DNA of 31,210 nucleotides. Origin: CAYWLQ01 sp964458775 (GTDB lineage: Bacteria > Myxococcota_A > Polyangia > JAAYKL01). Below, piece by piece: positions 17,962 through 25,500 of this stretch (within the stretch, counting starts at the first letter, position 1; each line of letters begins with the position of its first letter). The position numbers and the translations under genes were made by a program. The stretch spans positions 1 through 31,210 of the forward strand of contig CAYWLQ010000051.1 in the NCBI GenBank assembly GCA_964458775.1, written 5' to 3'. The notes beneath the pieces were generated by a model, which worked only from the letters and a program-made list of their open reading frames with translations, ran no database searches and was not told the DNA's origin.

Positions 17962-18333
17962 ATGAATTCTATTTCAAAAAAAACAAAACGAACTAAATCT
18001 TACGAAAATGTTTCAATAGTTCGTTGTGAAATTTCAGACAAACCTTGCAAAACGGACAACCTCCGAAACAGCCTGCTTCGAGAATTGGGTCAGTTCTCCC
18101 TAATTTGCGGCATGGCAATAGCCGGAGCATCCATTTCGGGTTGCGATGATGATGCTTGGTATGATGAGGTTCGACTTGTGGATTGTAATAATGACAAGCG
18201 TATAGATACCCGCGACAAAGAATGTCAAAATCAAAAAACTCAAGATTCAAGCTCAAGTTCCGGAGGAGGCTCTTGGGACAATCACTACAATGTTATCGAG
18301 TATCCCAATTGGGCTGATGTCAGCAACTGGTAA
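17962..18333 (+). CDS. Lipoprotein-like peptide, probable substrate of the adjacent radical SAM enzyme
   Basis: This 123-residue protein is preceded by a good ribosome site (TAAAGGA at 17951-17957). Residues 1-44 are polar and basic, unusually long for a signal n-region. Residues 45-60 are hydrophobic (FSLICGMAIAGASISG), followed by Cys61 in a lipobox-like SISGC. The part after Cys61 is acidic (CDDDAWYDE), with Cys75 and Cys88, an Asp-rich DCNNDKRIDTRD that resembles a calcium-binding loop, and a Ser/Gly linker. The last 19 residues are aromatic-rich with W105-D-N, Y114-P-N, W117-A-D and a terminal W123. Position directly ahead of a SPASM radical SAM operon, small size and a modular leader/linker/aromatic-tail build suggest it is the modified substrate. 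The leader-like N-terminus may be the enzyme recognition part. This role is inference; it could also be an unmodified small lipoprotein. Confidence 0.7.
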   Translation: MNSISKKTKRTKSYENVSIVRCEISDKPCKTDNLRNSLLRELGQFSLICGMAIAGASISGCDDDAWYDEVRLVDCNNDKRIDTRDKECQNQKTQDSSSSSGGGSWDNHYNVIEYPNWADVSNW

Positions 18334-18348
18334 ACATTTGGGTTTGTT

Positions 18349-19233
18349 TTGAATTTTCTTGTTTCTAGTTCATCATTAAATCGAATTACAGTTCATGTTC
18401 CCTTAGAAGTGGAGGAACAACATTGTTTTCAAACGGTTGTTCATGTCGGACCAAAAATTCTGACTCTTGAATTGTTAGATACTATCAAAACCTTCTATAA
18501 AAATAGGTTACATAGAGTAATTTTCCAACAATTACCGGAAGATACTTCGCTTTTTGAAACTGCATCTGAAATTATTTTTGTTGTACCGATAACTCTTGAT
18601 GTGCTCCTTAACAAAAGACCGGACCTGCGAAAATGGCGAAGAGCCAGGATAATTTTTGAGCTGACACCCGATGAAAACTTGTTACGGCTGGCAAATCATT
18701 TAACAGCAGAGGGTTTTCCTGTTCGAATTCCCATTGCAGCATGCATGAAAGCTCCTGATATCGTACGCCGCTGCCTTAAACTTTATCTTCACCATCAAAG
18801 CCTTACAGTACCTGTTGATCCGTTTCATTCACTTTTTTCCGCAGCATATGCTAAAAGGTCTATTTCATTTTGGAAGATAGAATCTACAGACCCCGCAAGG
18901 GATATCTTTGTGGCAGAAGACGGACGCAAAAGCATTTCTGAGTCGCTTTTAGAACAGGGATTTGAATACGGTCATAGAAACGACACTCTTGATACTGCTC
19001 TTTGTTCTATAGAAAGAAAACAGCTTATAGATATTTCCTTGCATCCTGAGAGATATTTCACACCTTGTGCAGAATGTTCAATTCGAACGACTTGTTGCGG
19101 ATATTTAGCATTTTTAAGTCAAACTGCTGACTGCGAAGCTTGGAGAGCCGTTTTTGACGAAATTCAAAAGAGTGCTGATAAGCTTCAGTCTATTGTAACT
19201 ACACTTAAGACAGAAGAGAATACAAATGGATGA
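18349..19233 (+). CDS. SPASM-like partner protein of the radical SAM enzyme
   Basis: This 294-residue protein probably starts with TTG at 18349. No in-frame ATG occurs for about 130 codons, and no clear ribosome site precedes it. It is in the same reading frame as the upstream peptide, separated by one TAA and 15 bases, so it may depend on translational coupling. The middle part alternates strands and helices (RARIIFEL, LLRLANHLTAEGFPVRIPIA) like part of a TIM barrel. No CX3CX2C radical SAM motif is present. The C-terminal Cys240, 243, 249, 250 and 262 give CX2CX5C and a later Cys, which equals half of a SPASM auxiliary-cluster motif. It overlaps the next gene by 8 bases. It is best read as a degenerate radical SAM/SPASM relative or substrate-binding partner. 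I do not recognise a named family. Confidence 0.7.
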   Translation: MNFLVSSSSLNRITVHVPLEVEEQHCFQTVVHVGPKILTLELLDTIKTFYKNRLHRVIFQQLPEDTSLFETASEIIFVVPITLDVLLNKRPDLRKWRRARIIFELTPDENLLRLANHLTAEGFPVRIPIAACMKAPDIVRRCLKLYLHHQSLTVPVDPFHSLFSAAYAKRSISFWKIESTDPARDIFVAEDGRKSISESLLEQGFEYGHRNDTLDTALCSIERKQLIDISLHPERYFTPCAECSIRTTCCGYLAFLSQTADCEAWRAVFDEIQKSADKLQSIVTTLKTEENTNG

Positions 19234-20335
19234 ATTCCTAAGTGTAATACTCGTACCGACATTAAAATGTAACTGTAGCTGTGAATATTGTTTTGAAAAC
19301 CGCACAGGAGAAGAGATGTCTGCATTTGAATTTGAGGGTTATTTATCTCAAATTCGTGACTATGCAAAATTAAGGGGTGTTAGATATCTTGTATTTAATT
19401 GGCAGGGCGGAGAAATTTTTTGTATGTCAACAAGCCGCGTCTTACTCTTTTGGGAAAAGATACAAGAGACCTTCAAATATGAAAATATAGAAGTGCATCA
19501 TGCTCTGCAAACCAATCTATTAGGTTACAATAAAGATTGGCAAGCTCTCATTAAAACTTGCTTCAACAGTGCGGTAGGAACCTCCCTTGATTTTCCAAAC
19601 CAATACAGACAAACGCCCGCAATATCCAAGTCGAACTATTCAGCTATATGGCAAGAGAAAAAGCGACAAGCAGAAGCAGACGGCATTAGCATAAGCGTTA
19701 TCTCTGTACCAAATGAAATGACCCTTAAGATGGGCGGAGAATCCTTCTTCAAATACTATAGTGACGTTATCGAAGCGCGTGCGGTTCAACTTAATTTTCC
19801 CTTTCCGGGAAACAGCTCCGAATTGGATTTAGAATTGGACGACCGTTTGCTCATCGACTTTGTCAACACATTGTACGATCAGTGGTCCGTAAACCCAAAA
19901 TTACTGCCTGTTTCACCGTTTGCGATTTTTCACTCCCGCATTGTTGACGGTAAGGGGCGCATTCCTTGTATCTTTGCAAAAAACTGTGCTGAGAATTTCT
20001 TTTGTATTTCTCCTAACGGTGAAGTGGGGCAGTGTGATGCATGGGTAACAGGATTTCGCCAATTCAATTTCGGTAATCTGAAAACTGAATCACTTTTTTC
20101 TATTCTTAAATCAAAAAATCGAGAACTTTTTCTCAATCGCTCATATTTTCTTCTAGCGAATACGCCATGCGGTGAATGCGAATTTTGGAAGCTTTGCTAT
20201 GGGGGTTGTCCTATACGCGCCTATGCTTTTCGAGGTGATATTAACACTCCTGATCGGTATTGCGAGGTATACAAAGTCATATTCCAAAAGCTCATTGTCG
20301 CTTTCGGTACACGTATTTTAGAACTATCAAGATAA
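19226..20335 (+). CDS. Radical SAM/SPASM peptide-modifying enzyme
   Basis: This 369-residue radical SAM enzyme has the [4Fe-4S] motif at Cys15, Cys19 and Cys22 (CX3CX2C, ending EYCFE), then FNWQGGEIF in place of the usual GGEP. An ALQTNLL strand resembles the TQTNG strand of anaerobic sulfatase-maturase-like and peptide-modifying SPASM enzymes. The C-terminal SPASM domain is complete in pattern: Cys260 and Cys270 in CISPNGEVGQC, then Cys315, 318, 324 and 328 (CX2CX5CX3C) and Cys346. It can therefore bind two auxiliary clusters. Such proteins usually modify peptide or protein side chains (thioether, C-C or C-N crosslinks, oxidation). Its ATG overlaps the stop of the partner gene (ATGGATGA), so the two are made together. 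The most likely substrate is the product of 17962-18333. Confidence 0.88.
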   Translation: MDEFLSVILVPTLKCNCSCEYCFENRTGEEMSAFEFEGYLSQIRDYAKLRGVRYLVFNWQGGEIFCMSTSRVLLFWEKIQETFKYENIEVHHALQTNLLGYNKDWQALIKTCFNSAVGTSLDFPNQYRQTPAISKSNYSAIWQEKKRQAEADGISISVISVPNEMTLKMGGESFFKYYSDVIEARAVQLNFPFPGNSSELDLELDDRLLIDFVNTLYDQWSVNPKLLPVSPFAIFHSRIVDGKGRIPCIFAKNCAENFFCISPNGEVGQCDAWVTGFRQFNFGNLKTESLFSILKSKNRELFLNRSYFLLANTPCGECEFWKLCYGGCPIRAYAFRGDINTPDRYCEVYKVIFQKLIVAFGTRILELSR

Positions 20336-20362
20336 AACCCAAAAACTTTTTTTCTGAGTGCG

Positions 20363-20379
20363 TATTTTTAATAAAAATA
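20363..20379. terminator. AT-only hairpin between convergent genes
   Basis: TATTTTT at 20363-20369 and AAAAATA at 20373-20379 form a 7-base stem with a 3-base loop. It lies between the end of the radical SAM gene and the end of the convergent lipoprotein gene, and would supply a T-run in either direction. The stem has no G or C, so it is a weak candidate. Confidence 0.2.
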
Positions 20380-20381
20380 TT

Positions 20382-21347
20382 CTATTTCGAGGGCGGTTCT
20401 ATGGTTATTGTTTCGTTATTGTTTTCTGTCGGTGTATCTTTTGAAACATTGTCCAAACTATTTGCTTCTGTTTCTGAAGGCCGTTGTTCAGGAGAAACAA
20501 TTTTTGTCTGTTCAGGTGCAATTGTTTGTTCAGGCTCGGTTTGCTGTTCAGAAGTTGTTTCCGGTGCGGTTTCAGCAACCTGAGGGGATGTCTTTCCAGT
20601 TACAGTAGAGTCCTTTGGGGAAGGACCGGCTGCTTTTATTCTATCTAAGGACGGTGCAATTGCTTGATCAAACAATGCTTCATACATCGGCGCCAAATTA
20701 CTTCTAACAATGATGCGCACCGGACCGCCTCCGATGTTTTCCCCAACAGCAAGCGGAGATGCAAGATGTATTATTTTTCCCGTTTTGTCATATATTACTA
20801 TAGAACCATGCAATGCAGCACTGATCGCAAATCGCCCTTCGGTTGACCATGTTACAGCAACCAGCATTATTGCATCCACTCCAAGGGCAGCACATAATTT
20901 CTGTGCTTTTGCTTGGTCTATTCGGTGGAAAGCGCCTCCATGATAGCCGGCCGGAGTACCGTTAGGCAAATTTCCGCAAGCCATCGCATTGGGACATGGT
21001 TGATTAAGAAGTTCTTTGATCTCTGAACGTTGAAGATAATTTTCAGCACTTACAACATGAAAGACGGTACTCAATTCGGTTTCTATTGCCTTTCGTTTGG
21101 AATTGACCATTTTGTTGACCAATTGATCGGCCGGCTCAGGAGCCATGTCTTTTCTTAATAGGTTTTGGTAATTCCTCATAACAGGGCCTAAAACCGCAAT
21201 ACTTTGCACTTGATGTTGCGGTCCCAGTACAGCAGGTCCTCGGCTTCCACAGCTTCCTGATGTAATAGAAACCGTTAACAAAAGGATGTATGCAATTATA
21301 CTCTCAGTGCGTTTCAACAGAATATTATTAATCACAATAAACTCCAT
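20382..21347 (-). CDS. Lipoprotein of unknown function with acidic Pro/Thr/Glu tail
   Basis: This secreted lipoprotein has a hydrophobic segment IIAYILLLTVSITSGSC, where SGSC is a fair lipobox. The frame is open to an ATG at 21428, but that would put 27 extra residues ahead of the signal. I chose the ATG at 21347; a GTG at 21335 that follows GGAG by six bases is an equal alternative. The central domain (about 180 residues) contains IAVLGPVMRNYQNLL, a Lys/Arg-rich helix, CPNAMACGN, and DAIMLVAVTWS and GSIVIYDKTGKIIHLASPL strands. Its layout recalls periplasmic proteins that combine a stress or assembly factor domain with an anchor, but I do not recognise the family. The C-terminal 80 residues are low-complexity and acidic (repeated EPEQ/APEQ/SPEQ). 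It is convergent with the radical SAM operon. Confidence 0.65.
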   Translation of the reverse strand: MEFIVINNILLKRTESIIAYILLLTVSITSGSCGSRGPAVLGPQHQVQSIAVLGPVMRNYQNLLRKDMAPEPADQLVNKMVNSKRKAIETELSTVFHVVSAENYLQRSEIKELLNQPCPNAMACGNLPNGTPAGYHGGAFHRIDQAKAQKLCAALGVDAIMLVAVTWSTEGRFAISAALHGSIVIYDKTGKIIHLASPLAVGENIGGGPVRIIVRSNLAPMYEALFDQAIAPSLDRIKAAGPSPKDSTVTGKTSPQVAETAPETTSEQQTEPEQTIAPEQTKIVSPEQRPSETEANSLDNVSKDTPTENNNETITIEPPSK

Positions 21348-21454
21348 TTTAGAGGTGAGTTCGGATTTGATTTTTCCAAACGCATAACTGTTGCAATAAA
21401 AACAGAGCAGAGAATACATTAAAAACAAAACATTTCAATTACAATAAAACGAAG

Positions 21455-21484
21455 TTGACAGAAAACAACTATCATGTTTATACA
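21455..21484 (+). promoter_or_regulatory. Sigma-70-type promoter for the 21542 gene
   Basis: A consensus -35 TTGACA at 21455-21460 is followed after 18 bases by TATACA at 21479-21484. The element ends 57 bases before the ATG of the downstream gene and lies in the divergent intergenic region. The position and the perfect -35 support it; the -10 is imperfect. Confidence 0.5.
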
Positions 21485-21541
21485 TATGCGCCACAATTAC
21501 AGCATGGCTGTTATTATTATTAACATGGGAAGAATATCAAC

Positions 21542-22528
21542 ATGAAATTTGAGAATCGAAAAAAAATAGCAAAACTAGTTATATACGGGGTAGCGTTTTA
21601 TGTTTTCTTACCTGCAATAGTTACAGCAAATGATGTTCCTGAGACTTCAACCGATATAATACAGAATGATTCAACTCAAGAACAAAACCTGACAATATTG
21701 GAAAATCCGGAGCAAGACAAACAAGAACCCAAAATTGCTGAATCTACACCTGTAACACCGACTAAATTGACCCCTATAAAACTTACTCCTAAAGATCAAA
21801 CAACTAAAACACAGACAGATAACAACTCAACACCAGTTGAAACGACCGCAGTCGAGGAGTCGACCGTTGACGGATTAACCTCTCTTAATAGTAACATTGA
21901 AACAAACCCTGTTAATGTCGAAACAAACCCTGTCGATGTCGAAAAAAACCCTGTTTTGGAAAAACCATCCTATGATTTGTCATACAATGTTGATCTCAAA
22001 TTTTTAGCAAGCAGACGAGCCCTTATCATAGCCGGACTTGTTACAAATATTGTCGGCTTTTCCAGCTATTTTATTTCCTTGGGAGTTCTTAGGGCAACCC
22101 AGGACGGTATTCCGGCTTTAGGCGTTTTATTCGGAGGGCAGGGAGTGATCACTACAGGATATGTTTTAGCAAATATGGCCAAAAGAAGCGTTTTTCAAGC
22201 AGTATCAAAAACTCCCGGAAATCATATTCCTTCTAATAAGTTTTTTGCTATTGCAGCTCCCGTTGTAAAGGTTGTAGGCATATCGACGATTTCAATAGGA
22301 GCTGCTTTGGCTGATAGATTTGTAACCGAAAATGGTCTCACCAGCATTATAACAACAGGAGCCGTACTCTTATTGATAGGAGAAATTTACACCCTAATAA
22401 GTTCGGCAAACTCTCTAAAATATATTCGCAGAGTACAAAGACAGCAACTTGTAACTAAAGCTGAAATGAAACCTCTTTTAAACGCATCTAATCGCTCAGC
22501 AGGCATGCAGTTAAGTTTTTCTTTCTAA
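21542..22528 (+). CDS. Membrane protein with periplasmic Thr/Pro-rich region, function unknown
   Basis: This 328-residue protein has an N-terminal signal (KLVIYGVAFYVFLPAIVTA, possible cleavage after Ala29). Residues about 30-140 are low-complexity, rich in Thr, Pro, Glu and Asn, with short repeats (TPTKLTPIKLTP, and three ETNPV/EKNPV units near 120-135). The C-terminal half has about four hydrophobic segments (ALIIAGLVTNIVGFSSYFIS, GVLFGGQGVITTGYVLANMA, IAAPVVKVVGISTISIGAAL, IITTGAVLLLIGEIYTLISS), so it is a membrane-embedded module with a disordered extracytoplasmic arm. A promoter is visible upstream. It ends 11 bases before the end of the convergent giant gene. I do not recognise the family. 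Confidence 0.7.
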   Translation: MKFENRKKIAKLVIYGVAFYVFLPAIVTANDVPETSTDIIQNDSTQEQNLTILENPEQDKQEPKIAESTPVTPTKLTPIKLTPKDQTTKTQTDNNSTPVETTAVEESTVDGLTSLNSNIETNPVNVETNPVDVEKNPVLEKPSYDLSYNVDLKFLASRRALIIAGLVTNIVGFSSYFISLGVLRATQDGIPALGVLFGGQGVITTGYVLANMAKRSVFQAVSKTPGNHIPSNKFFAIAAPVVKVVGISTISIGAALADRFVTENGLTSIITTGAVLLLIGEIYTLISSANSLKYIRRVQRQQLVTKAEMKPLLNASNRSAGMQLSFSF

Positions 22529-22539
22529 CTGTTTTCCTC

Positions 22540-25500
22540 TTATTCATCGTAACATTGGCCGCTACCATTATCACCCCAACAAGTAACTGCTCCTGCATTG
22601 TCCACCGCACACGTATGATATTCACCAAGACTTATTTGAACTACTGTTCCCAGGTCTATCGGTACGTTGCTTTGTCCATAATCGTTGTAACCCCAACAGC
22701 TCACTTTTCCGGCAGTGTTCACTGCACATGTATGATATCCTCCCGCACTTACTTGAACTATTGTTTCCAGGTTTGACGGGACTTCACTTTGACTAAAATC
22801 GTTGTAACCCCAACAGCTAACTGTTCCGGCAGTGTTCACCGCACATGTATGATATCCACCTGCACTTATTTGGACTATTGATTCCAGGTCTACCGGTATG
22901 TCGCTTTGGCCGTAATAGTTGTAGCCCCAACAACTGACTGCCCCGCTTGTGTCTACTGAACATGTATGATAATCGCCGGCGCTTATTTGAGTTATTGGTC
23001 CCAAATCTACCGGTACTTCGCTTTGGCCGTAATTGTTATTACCCCAACAGCTCATTGATTCTTCATCGTTTAATACACAAGTATGATAACCGCCGGCTTC
23101 TATCTGGACAATAGTTCCCAAATCTACCGGAAGCACAACTTGACCGTAACCGTTATAACCCCAGCAGGTAACTGCTCCGGTATTGTCCAGCGAACATGTG
23201 TGCAATTCACCGGCACTTACTTGAACTATTGTTCCCAAGTTCGCAGGTATGTCGCTTTGACCATAGTCGTTGTTACCCCAACAGCTAAGTTTGCCGACAG
23301 TGTTCAGCGCACATGTATGAGATCCTCCCGCACTTATTTGGACTATTGATTCCAGGTCTACCGGTACGTCGCTCTGGCCGTAATCGTTATAACCCCAACA
23401 GCTGACTGCCCCGCTTGTGTCTACTGAACATGTATGATAATCGCCGGCGCTTATTTGAGTTATTGGTCCCAAATCTACCGGTACTTCGCTTTGGCCGTAA
23501 TTGTTATTACCCCAACAGCTCATTGATTCTTCATCGTTTAATACACAAGTATGATAACCGCCGGCTTCAATCTGCACAATAGTGCCCAAATCTACCGGAG
23601 GCACAGTTTGACCGTAACCGTTATAACCCCAGCAGCTAACAGCTCCCGTATTGTCTACTGCACAGGTATGGTATTCACCGGCACTTACTTGAACTATTGT
23701 TCTCAAGTTCGCAGGTATGTCGCTTTGACCATAGTCGTTGTTACCCCAACAGCTAAGTTTGCCGACAGTGCTCACCGAACATGTATGAAGTCCGCCGGCA
23801 CTTATTTGGACTATTGATTCCAGGTCTACCGGTACATCACTTTGACCATAATCATTGTAGCCCCAACAGCTTGCTGTTCCGTTTGTATCTACTGAACATG
23901 TATGATAATCGCCGGCGCTTATTTGAGATACCTGTCCCAAATCTACCGGTACCTCGCTTTGGCCGTAATCGTTGCTACCCCAACAGCTTACTGCTTCGCC
24001 ATCGTCTAACACACAAGTATGATAACCGCCGGCTTCTATCTGGACAATAGTTCCCAAATCTACCGGTACATCGCTTTGGCCGTAATCGTTATAACCCCAG
24101 CAGTGAACAGCACCGGTTTCATCCAGTCCGCAGGTATGTTCCAAACCGGCACTCACTTGTTTTACTATTCCTAATGATTGAGGCACTGTACTTTGTCCGC
24201 TCCAATCAGCTCCCCAACAGCTTACCGTTCCTTCTGTGCTGACTGCACATGTATGATAATTTCCGGTCGCTAACTGTGAAATGGTTTCTAAATCTTCAGG
24301 CAGTCGGGTTTCACCGTAATCATTGCTGCCCCAACATTTCACCTCGCCGATTTCATTTACTGAACAGGTATGGTTTCCGCCGGCGCTTACCTGACTGACG
24401 ATTCCCAAATCTCCTCCTCCGGGCACTGTGCTTTGGCCGAACGAGTCAGACCCCCAGCAGCTAACAGAACCGGTTTCATCCAATCCGCAGGTATGTTCAT
24501 AACCGGCGCTTATTTGTTTTGTTATTCCCAATGCTTCAGGCACTGTACTTTGTCCGCTCCAATCATCTCCCCAACAGTTTACTGCTCCTTCTGTGCTGAC
24601 TGCACATGTATGATAATTTCCGGTCGCTAACTGTGAAATGGTTTCTAAATCTTCAGGCAGTCGGGTTTCACCGTAATCATTGCTGCCCCAACATTTCACC
24701 TCGCCGATTTCATTTACTGAACAGGTATGGTTTCCGCCGGCGCTTACCTGACTGACGATTCCCAAATCTCCTCCTCCGGGCACTGTGCTTTGGCCGAACG
24801 AGTCAGACCCCCAGCAGCTAACAGAACCGGTTTCATCCAATCCGCAGGTATGTTCATAACCGGCGCTTATTTGTTTTGTTATTCCCAATGCTTCAGGCAC
24901 TGTACTTTGTCCGCTCCAATCATCTCCCCAACAGTTTACTGCTCCTTCTGTGCTGACTGCACATGTATGATAATTTCCGGCGCTTATGCTTTCTGTCTGT
25001 ATTTCAGTGTCTGTATCTGTATTTGAGTCAGTATCTGTAGCGGTGTCAGTGTCTGTATCGGTATCAGTGTCTGTATCGGTATCAGTATCTGTATCGGTAT
25101 CAGTATCTGTATCGGTGTCAGTGTCTGTATCAGCATCACTATCTGAGTCACTGTCGGCGTCACTATCGGCATCGCTATCTGCGTCGCTATCGGCATCGGC
25201 ATCAGCATCGGCATCCGCATCGGCATCCGCATCGGCATCCGCATCCGCATCGGCATCCGCATCGGCATCGGCATCCGCGTCGGCATCCGCGTCGGCATCC
25301 GCGTCGGCATCAGCGTCGGCATCGGCATCTGCGTCGGCGTCGGCATCGGCATCGGCGTCAGCGTCGGCATCGGCATCGGCGTCAGCGTCGGCATCGGCAT
25401 CAGTATCAGCGTCGGCATCGGTATCGGTATCAGTATCAGCGTCGGCATCTGCGTCGGCATCGGCATCGGTATAATTGGAAAGCCCAAAGATTGTAACACC

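Noticed and set aside
18331..18333. TAA as a programmed readthrough site or recoded codon
   Set aside because: No stem-loop or known readthrough context was seen after the stop; a coupled TTG start is simpler. It is kept as an open question in the findings.
22555..24630. Regularly spaced DNA repeats that might suggest a CRISPR array
   Set aside because: Repeat units are about 117-123 bases, fully coding and keep one frame on the minus strand; there are no unique spacers of constant length and no cas genes.
24986..25474. Plus-strand open frame of Ser-Val/Ser-Ala repeats (also 26815-27374 and 28145-28351)
   Set aside because: These are opposite-strand readings of the Asp-Thr/Ser/Ala coding repeats. 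The minus frame is continuous for 1944 codons with a signal peptide and recognisable domains.
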